The translations under genes were made by a program, and so were the position numbers. 52,482 nt of DNA from Paracoccaceae bacterium (GTDB lineage: Bacteria > Pseudomonadota > Alphaproteobacteria > Rhodobacterales > Rhodobacteraceae), in the NCBI GenBank assembly GCA_020832655.1, contig JAFIEF010000019.1, forward strand, positions 1 through 52,482, in the 5' to 3' direction. The number at the start of each line of letters is the position of its first letter. Within the stretch, counting starts at the first letter, position 1. The notes below the pieces were generated by a model. It was not told the DNA's origin. It did not search any database and saw nothing but the letters and a program-made list of their open reading frames with translations. Below are positions 7,913 to 16,521 of the stretch, in pieces.

Positions 7913-8794
7913 ATGACACATGCATTTGCCACCCGCCTTTCGGCCCATTTCGCGACCTTGCCTGTGCAGATGCAGAAGGCCGCGCGCTGGGTGCTGGAGC
8001 ATCCGCAGGATGCCGCGTTGCTGTCGATGCGCGAACAGGCCCGCCGCGCCGGGGTGCAGCCCGCCACAATGACGCGGCTGGCGCAGGCGCTGGGCTTTGA
8101 TGGCTATGACGCTGTGCGCGCATTGCACGCGCAATCCATGCGCCATGCCCAGCAAGGGTTGTCAGGGCGCGCAGAGGAGCGCTTGCCGCTGGAGGCGGGC
8201 AGCCCCGAGGCCGCCGCGCGCGCAATGCTGACCCATGCGGGCGAACAGATGGGCCAGATGACCCGCCCGGACCTGCTGGATGCGCTGGCACAAGCGGCGC
8301 AAATCCTGGGGCAGGCGCGGCGCGTGTTCAGCCTGGGGCGGCGTTCCAGCCATGCGGTGGCGTGGCATTTCCATTATGCGCTGTCGCTGGTCAGCGACCG
8401 TGCGCAGTTTCTGGGCGATGCGGCAGGCAGCGGGCTGGACCCGCTATTGCGCGCAGGGCCACAAGATGCGCTGCTGGTCTGCGGGGTTGCCCCCTATACG
8501 CGCAGCGTGGTCGAGGCCGTGGCGCAAGCCCATGCGCAGCGCGTGCAGGTGGTGGCGCTGACCGATGGGCCGCTCTCGCCGCTGATCGTGCCGGATGCGG
8601 TGGCGCTGATCGTGCCCACGCACAGCGCCTCTTTCCTGCACAGCATGACCCCGGCCTTCCTGATTGCCGAAATTCTGGCCGCGCTGGTGGCGCGCGCCGA
8701 TGATCCCGCGACACTGGCGCGGCTTGACGGGCTGGACCGCCAGCTTGCTGCGCTGAACACGTTTTTCCATGACCCGAAAGAGGTTTCGCCATGA
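7913..8794 (+). CDS. MurR/RpiR family transcriptional regulator
   Basis: A 293-residue regulator. The N-terminal HTH_6 domain (about residues 1-75) includes QMQKAARWVLEHPQDAALLS and QPATMTRLAQALGFDGYDAVR. A C-terminal SIS domain (about 110-260) includes RRVFSLGRRSSHAVAWHFHYAL and LLVCGVAPYTRSVVEAVAQAH, a fold that usually binds phosphosugars or other small effectors. ATG 7913 (MTHAFATRLS) is preferred to 7883 because the family starts here, though its ribosome site is weak. Its stop overlaps the next gene as ATGA. The effector is unknown; the coupled aminotransferase suggests an amino compound. Confidence 0.85.
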   Translation: MTHAFATRLSAHFATLPVQMQKAARWVLEHPQDAALLSMREQARRAGVQPATMTRLAQALGFDGYDAVRALHAQSMRHAQQGLSGRAEERLPLEAGSPEAAARAMLTHAGEQMGQMTRPDLLDALAQAAQILGQARRVFSLGRRSSHAVAWHFHYALSLVSDRAQFLGDAAGSGLDPLLRAGPQDALLVCGVAPYTRSVVEAVAQAHAQRVQVVALTDGPLSPLIVPDAVALIVPTHSASFLHSMTPAFLIAEILAALVARADDPATLARLDGLDRQLAALNTFFHDPKEVSP

Positions 8795-10116
8795 CCCGCC
8801 TGCTGCATCGTTCCATTCACACCCCGCCGCGCAAGGCTGTCAGCGCGCAGGGTATCCGCTTCACCGATAGTGATGGAAACAGCTATATCGATGCCTGTGG
8901 CGGCGCGGCGGTGTCCTGTCTGGGTCATGCTCATCCTGATGTTCTGGCCGCAGTGCATGCCCAGCTCGACCAGCTTGCCTATGCCCATACCGGGTTTTTC
9001 ACCACCGATGCGGCCGAAGACCTGGCCGAGATGCTGATCTCTGACGCGCCCGAAGGGCTTAGCCATGTCTATCTGGTCTCTGGCGGGTCAGAGGCAGTGG
9101 AAACCGCGCTGAAACTTGCGCGGCAGTATTTCACCGAAATCGGTCAGCCCCAGCGGCGTCATGTCATTGCGCGGCGGCAAAGCTATCACGGCAACACGCT
9201 GGGGGCGCTGGCGGCAGGCGGCAATGAGTGGCGGCGCGCGCAGTTCAAGCCGCTTCTGATGCAGGCTCATCATATCGCGCCCTGTTTTGCTTACCGCGAA
9301 CAGCGCGCGGACGAATCGGATGCCGATTATGCCGCGCGTGCGGCGGGCGAGCTGGAGGCCAAGATACTGGAGCTTGGCCCCGAAACGGTCGCAGCCTTTG
9401 TCGCCGAACCTGTGGTGGGCGCAACGGCGGGGGCGGTGCCGCCCGTGGGTGATTATTTCAAGCGCATCCGCGCAATCTGCGACAAATATGGCGTGCTGCT
9501 GATCCTGGACGAGGTGATGTGCGGCATGGGGCGCACGGGGTATATGTATGCCTGCGAGGCTGACGCGATCAGCCCCGATCTGCTGACCATCGCCAAGGGG
9601 CTGGGCGGCGGCTATCAGCCGATCGGGGCCACGCTGCTGAGCCAGAAGATATTTGATGCGATCAGGGACGGGACGGGGTTCTTCCAGCATGGCCACACCT
9701 ATATGGGCCATCCGATGGCCGCAGCCGCCGGGCTGGCGGTGCAAAAGGTGATCCGGCGCGACAATCTGCTGGAAAATGTCCGCAAGATGGGGGCGGTGCT
9801 GAACGACCAGTTGCAGGCCCATTTCGGCCAGCACCCGAATGTCGGCGATATCCGGGGCAGGGGGCTGTTTCAGGCCATCGAACTGGTGTCCGAGCGTGAC
9901 AGCAAGGCGCCTTTTGATCCCGCGCACAAGCTGCATGCGCGTATCAAGGCAGCGGCGATGGCGCGCGGGTTGATGGTCTATCCGATGGGCGGCACCATCA
10001 ATGGTGTGAAGGGCGATCATGTGTTGCTGGCCCCGGCCTTCATCGTGACAGAGGATGATCTGACCCAGATCACCGAACGCCTGTCGCAGGCGCTCAACGC
10101 TGCCGTGGCGCAATGA
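8791..10116 (+). CDS. class III PLP-dependent aminotransferase
   Basis: A 441-residue fold-type I enzyme. Asp240 in LILDEVMCGMGRTG holds the pyridine nitrogen, and Lys269 in LTIAKGLGGGYQPIGA is the expected Schiff-base lysine; SGGSEAVETALKLAR is the cofactor phosphate region. The family transfers amino groups from omega-amino acids, amines or sulfonates, and the substrate cannot be read here. ATG 8791 overlaps the RpiR stop (ATGA), and its own stop overlaps the next start the same way, so all three genes are translationally coupled. Regulation by the neighbouring RpiR protein is inferred. Confidence 0.9.
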   Translation: MTRLLHRSIHTPPRKAVSAQGIRFTDSDGNSYIDACGGAAVSCLGHAHPDVLAAVHAQLDQLAYAHTGFFTTDAAEDLAEMLISDAPEGLSHVYLVSGGSEAVETALKLARQYFTEIGQPQRRHVIARRQSYHGNTLGALAAGGNEWRRAQFKPLLMQAHHIAPCFAYREQRADESDADYAARAAGELEAKILELGPETVAAFVAEPVVGATAGAVPPVGDYFKRIRAICDKYGVLLILDEVMCGMGRTGYMYACEADAISPDLLTIAKGLGGGYQPIGATLLSQKIFDAIRDGTGFFQHGHTYMGHPMAAAAGLAVQKVIRRDNLLENVRKMGAVLNDQLQAHFGQHPNVGDIRGRGLFQAIELVSERDSKAPFDPAHKLHARIKAAAMARGLMVYPMGGTINGVKGDHVLLAPAFIVTEDDLTQITERLSQALNAAVAQ

Positions 10117-10670
10117 CACAGGCTGATTTCGCACCGCTGTCAGATGCCGACTGGCCGCGCGAGATTGCCGATATGCGCGACGGTTTCGCGGGGCAGTTGA
10201 ATGTCTATCGCGTGATGGCGCATCACCCCGCGCTGTTGCGCGCCTGGGCCGATCTGCGCCGCCATATCGTGACCCGGACCGCGCTGGGGCCGGAACGCGC
10301 CGAGGTGGCGATCCTGCGGCTCGCGCATCGGCTGGGGTCCAGCTATGAATGGAACCAGCATGTGATCCGGGGGCTGGATGTGGGCCTGACCAGGCCGCGC
10401 ATCGCCGCGCTGGCCGGGCCGGTGGCGGGGATGCAGCCCGATGACGCATTGCTGGCCCAGGCCGTTGATGCGCTGTTTGATCATGCCGAATTGTCCCCCG
10501 GTCAGCTTGCCGCGCTGGAAGATCAATTGGGGCGCGAAGCTGTGCTGGATCTGTTGGCCACGGCAGGCATGTATCTGACGCTGGGCTTCATCCTGAAGAC
10601 TACCGGCGCGCCGCTCGATGACAATATCGCGCAGGCGCTGGCGCAACGCGCGCCGGAACTGATGCGCTGA
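10113..10670 (+). CDS. carboxymuconolactone decarboxylase-like protein without the CxxC
   Basis: A 185-residue all-helical protein of the AhpD/CMD superfamily. It has ERAEVAILRLAHRLGSSYEWNQHV, where YEWxxH takes the place of the CxxC...H redox site; the protein has no cysteine at all. It therefore cannot act as an AhpD-type peroxidase and more likely resembles the lactone-decarboxylase branch. ATG 10113 overlaps the aminotransferase stop. The operon ends at a strong hairpin at 10681. Its substrate probably comes from the same pathway as the aminotransferase, but this is unproven. Confidence 0.8.
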   Translation: MTQADFAPLSDADWPREIADMRDGFAGQLNVYRVMAHHPALLRAWADLRRHIVTRTALGPERAEVAILRLAHRLGSSYEWNQHVIRGLDVGLTRPRIAALAGPVAGMQPDDALLAQAVDALFDHAELSPGQLAALEDQLGREAVLDLLATAGMYLTLGFILKTTGAPLDDNIAQALAQRAPELMR

Positions 10671-10680
10671 GCAAAGGAAA

Positions 10681-10710
10681 ACAGCCCGAACCGCGCGCGG
10701 CTCGGGCTGT
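10681..10710. terminator. bidirectional hairpin between CMD operon and infC
   Basis: ACAGCCCGA (10681-10689) pairs with TCGGGCTGT (10702-10710), and the intervening CCGCGCGCGG can extend the stem. On the minus strand the stem is followed by TTTTCC, a proper intrinsic terminator for infC. On the plus strand the U-tract is missing, so it is weaker there. Confidence 0.75.
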
Positions 10711-10732
10711 CTGAAACCAACCGGCAGATGGG

Positions 10733-11272
10733 TCAGCGCGGCGCGATCATCATGATCATCTGCCGCCCTTCCATCTTGGGCATGTTTTCGACCTTGCCGA
10801 TTTCGGCAATGTCATCGGCCACCCGGTTAAGCAGTTCCGCGCCGATATTCTGATGCGCCATTTCGCGCCCGCGAAAGCGCAGCGTTACCTTCACCTTGTC
10901 GCCGGCTTCCAGAAACCGCACGACATTGCGCATCTTCACATCGTAATCATGCGTGTCGGTGTTGGGGCGGAATTTGACTTCCTTGATCTCGATGATCTTC
11001 TGCTTCTTGCGCGCCTCGGCTTCGCGCTTTTGCATTTCGTATTTGTATTTGCCAAAATCCATGATCTTGCAGACCGGGGGGCTCGCATTGGGCGAGATTT
11101 CGACCAGATCCAGCCCGGCCTCCTCGGCCAGGGTCAGGGCTTGCGCGGGCGAAACGACGCCCAGATTTTCGCCTTCTGCGCCGATCAGGCGTATCTCTGG
11201 CGCGCGGATGCGGTCATTGACGCGCGGGCCAGTGTCACGTTGCGGCGGGGCGTTATGCGGTCTGCGGGCTAT
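10733..11272 (-). CDS. infC: translation initiation factor IF-3 with apparent ATA start
   Basis: Binds the 30S subunit and checks start codons. The call gives 179 residues with the N-domain ([18 protein letters not shown], then [21 protein letters not shown]) and the C-domain ([36 protein letters not shown]). No ATG, GTG or TTG fits the family start. GAAAGGAA (11280-11287) lies 8 bases upstream of ATA (11272-11270), followed directly by the family's [16 protein letters not shown]-3 genes often use rare starts for self-control (ATT in E. coli). It stands alone, without rpmI-rplT, and ends at the hairpin at 10681. The next upstream in-frame start (11335) gives a sequence with no family character. 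Confidence 0.92.
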   Translation of the reverse strand: MARRPHNAPPQRDTGPRVNDRIRAPEIRLIGAEGENLGVVSPAQALTLAEEAGLDLVEISPNASPPVCKIMDFGKYKYEMQKREAEARKKQKIIEIKEVKFRPNTDTHDYDVKMRNVVRFLEAGDKVKVTLRFRGREMAHQNIGAELLNRVADDIAEIGKVENMPKMEGRQMIMMIAPR

Positions 11273-11279
11273 GGCAAAG

Positions 11280-11287
11280 TTCCTTTC
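11280..11287 (-). promoter_or_regulatory. ribosome site that fixes the infC ATA start
   Basis: GAAAGGAA on the minus strand sits 8 bases before ATA (11272-11270). Its spacing is ideal for that codon and for no standard start nearby. Confidence 0.75.
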
Positions 11288-11392
11288 AAGATTGTTATTG
11301 GCGCGCAGAATAAGGGTGGCGCGGGTGCGATTCAAGCGCGAAGATGCCGATCAAGGCGCGGTAACAGCGATGTTTCCACACCTGCGGCGTTA

Positions 11393-11421
11393 TTCACTAT
11401 GCAATCGCAGAAAAGTATAAT
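11393..11421 (+). promoter_or_regulatory. sigma-70-type promoter for the acidic protein gene
   Basis: TTCACT (11393-11398), a 17-base spacer and a perfect TATAAT (11416-11421) stand 41 bases before the ATG at 11463. The -35 matches 4 of 6 consensus bases. Confidence 0.65.
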
Positions 11422-11462
11422 ATTTGCCAGCCAGTGTTTGTTGAAGGTAAGGGAACTGTCTG

Positions 11463-12059
11463 ATGAACAAGTCAGTATTGATCTTGATTGCTGCTGCGGC
11501 TGTCGCGGTCGGGCTTTGGTTCGGCCTCCAGTCGCGTGAAGAACCTGTACCGGCCCCAGAGCCGGTCACGGATGTGATCGAACCCGAAGAGGTCGAAATC
11601 GAAGAGCCGGTGGCAATCGAAGAAGAAGCCCCGGTCGAGGAAGAACAGCCCAGCGTCGAAGAGATGCTGGAAGAGGTCGCAGACGAAGCCGTTGAGACCG
11701 TCGAAGATGCCGTCGAAGCCGGCACTGACGCAGTCAGCGAGTCAGTGGAAAGCCTGGTCGAGGACATCATCGAAGAGCCTGCCAGCGATGCGGCAGAATT
11801 GTCTGACGCCATCGACGAAGCTGCGGACGAGATGTCGCCAGAGGCCGCTGAAGCGACTGCAGATGCCATCGAAGAAGCTGTTGCCGTCGAAGATCTGGGC
11901 CTTGATCTGTCGGTCGATGCGATCCGTGCGCGGATTGACGCCGCCGGGCTGAGCATGTCTGACCGTGTTTCTATCGAAGCACTGTTGCAGGCGGCCGGGG
12001 ACAACCCCGATTTGCTGCAGCAGGTGGTGGATCGTCTGCGCGAACTGACCGGCAACTGA
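11463..12059 (+). CDS. acidic membrane-anchored protein of unknown function
   Basis: A 198-residue protein with one N-terminal membrane helix (VLILIAAAAVAVGLWFGL) and then a Glu/Val/Ala/Pro-rich acidic stretch of about 125 residues with irregular EE and DAVE-type repeats. It ends in a short helical domain (residues 140-198, DAIRARIDAAGLSMSDRVSI and QQVVDRLREL). It looks like a tethered, largely disordered acidic linker holding a small C-terminal domain in the periplasm. A good promoter and an AAGGGA ribosome site precede it, and a hairpin at 12094 ends it as a single-gene unit. No named family recognised. Confidence 0.8.
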   Translation: MNKSVLILIAAAAVAVGLWFGLQSREEPVPAPEPVTDVIEPEEVEIEEPVAIEEEAPVEEEQPSVEEMLEEVADEAVETVEDAVEAGTDAVSESVESLVEDIIEEPASDAAELSDAIDEAADEMSPEAAEATADAIEEAVAVEDLGLDLSVDAIRARIDAAGLSMSDRVSIEALLQAAGDNPDLLQQVVDRLRELTGN

Positions 12060-12093
12060 TCCGGCGCCGACCATCTGGTGAATAGAAAATCTG

Positions 12094-12135
12094 CAGCGCC
12101 GTCCCGGTCATCGGGGCGGCGCTGATCTGTTGTTG
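12094..12135 (+). terminator. terminator after the acidic protein gene
   Basis: CAGCGCCGTCCCG (12094-12106) pairs with CGGGGCGGCGCTG (12112-12124), a 13-base stem with one G-T pair, followed by the T-containing tail ATCTGTTGTTG. Confidence 0.7.
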
Positions 12136-12226
12136 CGTCAACGCTTTGGAAAGGCGCGGCGCGTATCGTCTGTTGCAGCGACCGGTCCGGGCAGCAAGCT
12201 GCCTGCGCAACAGAGGGAATGATGAC

Positions 12227-12418
12227 ATGTGCCATGACTGGTTGGTCGCGCAGCTTGACGCCATGAAGCAGTATGCCGAGCGCAACGACCTGCCTGCGCT
12301 GGCGCAGGAATTGCACAATGCCCGGCTGGTCGCACTGGTGGAGATTGCCGGTCAGCACGCTGAGCAGAAGGGGGCGGCCACCGAAGCGCCGGACAGTCAG
12401 GGCGACGCCAAGGAATAG
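12227..12418 (+). CDS. small hypothetical protein
   Basis: A 63-residue helical protein (MCHDWLVAQLDAMKQYAERN, ALAQELHNARLVALVEIAGQ). ATG 12227 has AGAGGGA upstream at good spacing, which supports translation; the frame is open further 5' without coding character. It stands alone between the terminator at 12094 and the convergent htpX. No family recognised; length and composition suggest a soluble two-helix protein. Confidence 0.6.
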   Translation: MCHDWLVAQLDAMKQYAERNDLPALAQELHNARLVALVEIAGQHAEQKGAATEAPDSQGDAKE

Positions 12419-12466
12419 CGATCCACGCCCTGACGGCCTGCCATCGGTCACAGGCGCGCCGCCGGG

Positions 12467-13369
12467 TCAGCCCCAGGGGTTGCGCGCGCGCCCTGACGAT
12501 GAGGAGGCCGCTGTGGCACTGCTGATGCCGTGATCCTGCGCCAGCCGCACCAGCGCTGCAATGCGGTTTTCGGTGTTTGGGTGGGTCGAGAACAGCTTGT
12601 CGCGCTTATGCACATGCAGCGGATTGATGATGAACATATGCGCGGTCTGGGGGTTCTGTTCGGCCTTGTCGTAGTCGATCCGCGATGCAAAGCCCTGGAT
12701 CTTTTCCAGCGCCGAAGCCAGCCAGAGCGGGTTGCCGCAGATTTCCGCGCCCACGCGGTCGGCCTCGTATTCGCGCGAGCGTGAAATCGCCATCTGAACA
12801 ACCGCCGCTGCCATCGGGGCCAGAATCATGACAAGCAACATTGCTATCACACCGCCCGCGCCCTGATTGCGCCCGCCGCGAAAGAACATCGCAAAATTTG
12901 CCAGCATGGAAATCGCGCCCGCAAATGTCGCGGTGATGGTCATGATCAGCGTGTCGTAATTGCGGATATGGGCCAGCTCATGCGCCATGACGGCGGCGAC
13001 TTCCTCGGGCGACATGCGCCGCAGCAACCCGGTGGTGGCCGCCACGGCCGCGTTTTCGGGATTGCGGCCAGTGGCGAAGGCGTTGGGCTGGTCCTCGTCG
13101 ATGACATAGACCCGCGGCGGGGGCATTCCGGCGTCATCGGCCAGTTTATGCACCATGCGTTGCAGGTCGGGATGGATCTGGCTGTTGCATTCCTGCGCAT
13201 TGTGCATGCGCAACACGGCCTTGTCGGAATTCCAGTAGGCATAGGCGTTCATGCCGGCCGCCACTGCCAGCGCGATCAGCAATCCAGCCCCACCCCCCAG
13301 CGCATAGCCCACGCCCATGAACAGCGCGGTCATCGCGGCCATCAGCATGGCTGTCTTTGCATATCCCAT
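12467..13369 (-). CDS. htpX: membrane zinc metalloprotease HtpX
   Basis: An M48-family inner-membrane protease that degrades misfolded membrane proteins under stress. It has 300 residues with two N-terminal helices (residues 5-40) and the zinc motif HELAH (His130, Glu131, His134). Two more helices follow ([17 protein letters not shown] and [17 protein letters not shown]), then [14 protein letters not shown] with the third metal-ligand glutamate. The C-terminus ends in a short Ser/Gly tail. ATG 13369 has AGGGAT upstream. It is followed convergently by the 63-residue gene. Confidence 0.96.
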   Translation of the reverse strand: MGYAKTAMLMAAMTALFMGVGYALGGGAGLLIALAVAAGMNAYAYWNSDKAVLRMHNAQECNSQIHPDLQRMVHKLADDAGMPPPRVYVIDEDQPNAFATGRNPENAAVAATTGLLRRMSPEEVAAVMAHELAHIRNYDTLIMTITATFAGAISMLANFAMFFRGGRNQGAGGVIAMLLVMILAPMAAAVVQMAISRSREYEADRVGAEICGNPLWLASALEKIQGFASRIDYDKAEQNPQTAHMFIINPLHVHKRDKLFSTHPNTENRIAALVRLAQDHGISSATAASSSSGRARNPWG

Positions 13370-13444
13370 CTTCTGTATCCCTGTTAGCTGTCGGGGGTGA
13401 TATGGGCGCTGGCGGCTGGCGGTGCAAGATCAGCCGATGCGCGA

Positions 13445-14008
13445 TTACCCGCCAAAGCCTTCCATCGCGCGGAAATCCATCTGTTCCAGCAGCGGGATCA
13501 TCAGTTCGGGATCAGCGCCTTCGGCCTGCACCAGAATGCGGTTGCCGATGATGCTGCGCAGGCTTCTGTCCTCGCGCAGGAAGCGCACGCGGTTGATGCG
13601 TTCGACCCGTCCGCCCATCTGCGCAATCATATCGGCATTGCCCAGCATCATCGCCAGCTGCGCCACCATCGGGTTATCGGCCATCAGGCTGATCTCGAAG
13701 CGCTGGCCATTGCCCGAATAATTGGCCTTGGCCATTGTGCCACCGCCGAACATGCCCAGCATCTGCCCGCCTTCGGTGTCCAGATCGCGGGTCCAGCCAT
13801 CGGGCGCTTCGGGCAGGAAATTCGCCAGCCCCGCGGTTTTCATCGACCCCAGCAGGCGACGGGCCTCGGCCAGTTCATCCTCTGCATATTGCAGATCGCC
13901 GTCGCGGTATGCCTCGATGGCGGTTTCCAGCGCTTCGATGAACGGGTCGGCCTGTGCAGGCAGCGCCAGCAGGCAGCAGGCGGCAAAGGCGGCAAATTGG
14001 TGTTTCAT
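13445..14008 (-). CDS. periplasmic protein of unknown function
   Basis: A 187-residue exported protein with a signal peptide (MKHQFAAFAACCLLALPAQA). The mature region has a helical repeat-like N-terminus (FIEALETAIEAYRDGDLQYAEDELAEARRLL) resembling a short TPR unit, then an alpha/beta part including YSGNGQRFEISLMADNPMVA. ATG 14008 has GGAGGGAG upstream. It lies between htpX and the adenosine kinase gene on the same strand. I do not recognise the family by name, though similar small exported proteins occur in Rhodobacteraceae. Confidence 0.7.
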   Translation of the reverse strand: MKHQFAAFAACCLLALPAQADPFIEALETAIEAYRDGDLQYAEDELAEARRLLGSMKTAGLANFLPEAPDGWTRDLDTEGGQMLGMFGGGTMAKANYSGNGQRFEISLMADNPMVAQLAMMLGNADMIAQMGGRVERINRVRFLREDRSLRSIIGNRILVQAEGADPELMIPLLEQMDFRAMEGFGG

Positions 14009-14069
14009 GGCTCCCTCCGGTCGGATCGTGCCAGCTTGCCGCAACCTTGTGCGCAAAACAAGCGTGTGC

Positions 14070-15062
14070 TTAGTCCACAAGCCCCACGCGCTGAAATGCC
14101 GCGCGCAGATCGGTCTTTGGCCGCGCGCCGATATGGCCGATCACTTCAGTCGCTGCGATGCAGCCCATGCGCCCGGCAATCGCCATGTCGCGCCCGGTGG
14201 CAAGCCCGTAAAGGAACCCGGCGGCGAACTGATCGCCCGCGCCGGTTGTATCGACCGGCGTCACCATCTGCACGGGGACTTCAATACGATGGCCATTCTG
14301 GACGATCCAGGCCGGATCGCCCGAGCGGGTGCAGACCACCAGCGCACAGTCCTTTGCTGCTTGCGCAACCGCATCATCCAGATCATTCGCCTGATAGAGC
14401 GACACCCATTCCTGTTCATTGCCAAGCACGAAATCCATCTGTTCGGCCACCAGCGCGCGGAAATCATCGCGGTGACGGTCCACACAGAACGGATCCGACA
14501 GGGTCAGCCCGGCCCTGCCGCCCGCGGCGCGGCAGGCACGCGCGGCTTTTTCAAACGCTGCCTTGCCCTTGTCCTTGTCGAACAGATAGCCTTCCATAAA
14601 CACGATCTCGCTATCCGCGATGACGGATTCATCAACATCCTCTGGGCCGAATTCCGATGAAATCCCCAGATAGGTATTCATCGAACGCTCACCATCGGGT
14701 GTCACCAGAATCATGCTGCGCGAGGTCGGCACTTCGCCATTCGGCACCGGCTTGTTGACGAAAGCCGCCCCCATCGCGGCGGTGTCGGCGGCATAGAACT
14801 GCCCCAGCGCGTCATCCTTCACGCGCCCCAGAAAGGCCGCGCGCAGCCCCAGCCTGCCCAGACCTGCCAGCGTGTTGGCCACCGACCCGCCAGAGGCCTG
14901 TTCCGGCGCGGGCATGGCGGAATAAAGTGCTTCTGCCTGATCGCGGTCAATCAGTTGCATGATGCCCTTATGGACGCCCATGCGGTCAAGGAAGCGGTCA
15001 TCCACCGTGGAAATCACATCGACAATGGCATTGCCGATCCCGGCAATCTGGTAGGTCTTCAT
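14070..15062 (-). CDS. adenosine kinase (PfkB family)
   Basis: Phosphorylates adenosine to AMP for purine salvage, or a related nucleoside. A 330-residue ribokinase-fold protein. The substrate-side motif GGSVANTLAGLGRLG and the anion-hole/catalytic motif VDTTGAGDQFAAGFLYG are both present. ATG 15062 overlaps the nth stop (ATGA), so nth and this gene are coupled. The family does not fix the substrate; adenosine is the most common call for this subgroup, and a sugar is possible. Confidence 0.85.
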   Translation of the reverse strand: MKTYQIAGIGNAIVDVISTVDDRFLDRMGVHKGIMQLIDRDQAEALYSAMPAPEQASGGSVANTLAGLGRLGLRAAFLGRVKDDALGQFYAADTAAMGAAFVNKPVPNGEVPTSRSMILVTPDGERSMNTYLGISSEFGPEDVDESVIADSEIVFMEGYLFDKDKGKAAFEKAARACRAAGGRAGLTLSDPFCVDRHRDDFRALVAEQMDFVLGNEQEWVSLYQANDLDDAVAQAAKDCALVVCTRSGDPAWIVQNGHRIEVPVQMVTPVDTTGAGDQFAAGFLYGLATGRDMAIAGRMGCIAATEVIGHIGARPKTDLRAAFQRVGLVD

Positions 15063-15703
15063 AGGGTCTTGTCCTCATATTCGCAAAGATCGCGGATCAG
15101 GCAGGCCGCGCAGGCGGGTTTGCGCGCCTTGCAGGTATAGCGGCCATGCAGGATCAGCCAGTGATGGGCATGAAGCTGGTATTCGGCGGGGATGTTGTCT
15201 TCTATCGCGCGCTCGACGGCATTGACATCGCGCCCCGGACAGATGCCGGTGCGGTTGCCGACGCGGAAGATATGCGTGTCCACCGCCTGCGCGGGCAGGC
15301 GCCACCACATATTCAGCACGACATTGGCGGTCTTGCGCCCGACACCGGGCAGGGCTTGCAGCGCGGCGCGCGACGATGGCACCTGCCCGCCATATTGTTC
15401 GACCAGAATGCGGCAAAGCTTGATGACGTTCCTGGCCTTGTTGCGATAAAGCCCAATGGTCTTGATATGCTGGATCACGCCCTCTTCGCCCAGGCCCAGC
15501 ATCTTTTCGGGCGTGTCGGCCAGGGCAAACAGCCCGCGTGTGGCCTTGTTGACACCCGCATCGGTGGCCTGCGCCGAAAGCGCCACTGCCACCACCAGCG
15601 TGAAGGCGTTGACATGCTCCAGCTCGCCCTTTGGTTCAGGCTCGGCGGCATGGAACCGGCGGAAGATTTCGCAAAGCGTCAGATAATCGAGTTGGCGCGC
15701 CAT
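15059..15703 (-). CDS. nth: endonuclease III
   Basis: Base-excision repair glycosylase/AP lyase for oxidised pyrimidines; 214 residues. The HhH motif LPGVGRKTANVVL holds catalytic Lys124, and Asp142 lies in VDTHIFRV. The C-terminal [4Fe-4S] loop is C191-X6-C198-X2-C201-X5-C207. It starts at ATG 15703 and overlaps the adenosine kinase gene by four bases downstream. Confidence 0.98.
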   Translation of the reverse strand: MARQLDYLTLCEIFRRFHAAEPEPKGELEHVNAFTLVVAVALSAQATDAGVNKATRGLFALADTPEKMLGLGEEGVIQHIKTIGLYRNKARNVIKLCRILVEQYGGQVPSSRAALQALPGVGRKTANVVLNMWWRLPAQAVDTHIFRVGNRTGICPGRDVNAVERAIEDNIPAEYQLHAHHWLILHGRYTCKARKPACAACLIRDLCEYEDKTL

Positions 15704-15741
15704 GCCCCCTAATGCAATGGGCCACGCGCAGGGGCAAGCGC

Positions 15742-16521
15742 TTATCGCCGCGCCATTGCCTGCAAATCCAGCGCGGCTGTGTCGCGCATGATCGCGCGCA
15801 CAGTATCGGTGAAATATTCACCATCGCCGGGGTGGCTGTCGCCCTGATGGATGACCAGCGGCGGCAGCAATGTGAAGGGCGCCCGCCCGCCCTTGCGCGC
15901 CTGCACGATGATACGCCGCGCCGGGCGTTGCGCGCGCGCGGCCAAGGGCAGCACCACGGCAGAGGCACGCCCCTGAAATGCGGCCAGCAGATCGGGCAGG
16001 CGTTCGGTAAGGTGGATCAGCGTGACATGCCCGCCATCGCGGCAGCGACGCAGCGCGACATCGACCCAATTTGCCAGCGGCGTGGCTTCGCGCAAGGCGC
16101 GGTCGCGCCCTGCATCCTGTGCGGCGGGGCCGTGGGCGGCGTAATAGGGCGGGTTGGCGATGACATGGTCAAAGCTTTGCGCGCGCAGATCGGCGGGCAG
16201 GCGGGTCAGATCGGCCTCGATCACCTGCATCTGCGCGCCATTTGCGGCGGCATTGCGGCGGGCAAGTGCGGCATATTCGGGCTGCACTTCGACCCCGCAC
16301 AGCCGCAGCCCTGCCACGCGCGCATTCAGGCACAGTGTGGCCACACCCACCCCGCAGCCCAGTTCCAGAACGCTGTGACCGGGCCGAGCCGGGATGCTGG
16401 CGGCCAGAAAGACCGGATCGGTTGCCGCGCGATAGCCCTGTCGCGGTTGCGCGATCATGACCTGACCGTCCAGAAACGCGTCTTGCGTCAGCGCCGCATC
16501 CGCATCTGGCGGCTCAGCCAT
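15742..16521 (-). CDS. tRNA1(Val) (adenine-37)-N6-methyltransferase-like protein
   Basis: A SAM-dependent methyltransferase, about 259 residues. SAM motif VLELGCGVGVATLCLNAR and catalytic NPPY (HVIANPPYYAAHGP) mark an N6-adenine methylase like TrmN6/YfiC. I use ATG 16521 (MAEPPDAD); ATG 16542 is a slightly longer alternative. Both overlap the end of the preceding DUF2007 gene, so the genes are probably cotranscribed. The tRNA target is inferred from the family, and modification of another RNA or protein is possible. Confidence 0.8.
   Translation of the reverse strand: MAEPPDADAALTQDAFLDGQVMIAQPRQGYRAATDPVFLAASIPARPGHSVLELGCGVGVATLCLNARVAGLRLCGVEVQPEYAALARRNAAANGAQMQVIEADLTRLPADLRAQSFDHVIANPPYYAAHGPAAQDAGRDRALREATPLANWVDVALRRCRDGGHVTLIHLTERLPDLLAAFQGRASAVVLPLAARAQRPARRIIVQARKGGRAPFTLLPPLVIHQGDSHPGDGEYFTDTVRAIMRDTAALDLQAMARR

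Noticed and set aside
9088-10449. A 453-residue minus-strand frame opposite the aminotransferase
   Set aside because: It is the antisense of the PLP enzyme, with Arg/His-rich low-complexity translation.
11290-11335. A standard start codon for infC upstream at 11335
   Set aside because: It adds a sequence with no IF-3 character, and the ribosome site fits only the ATA at 11272.
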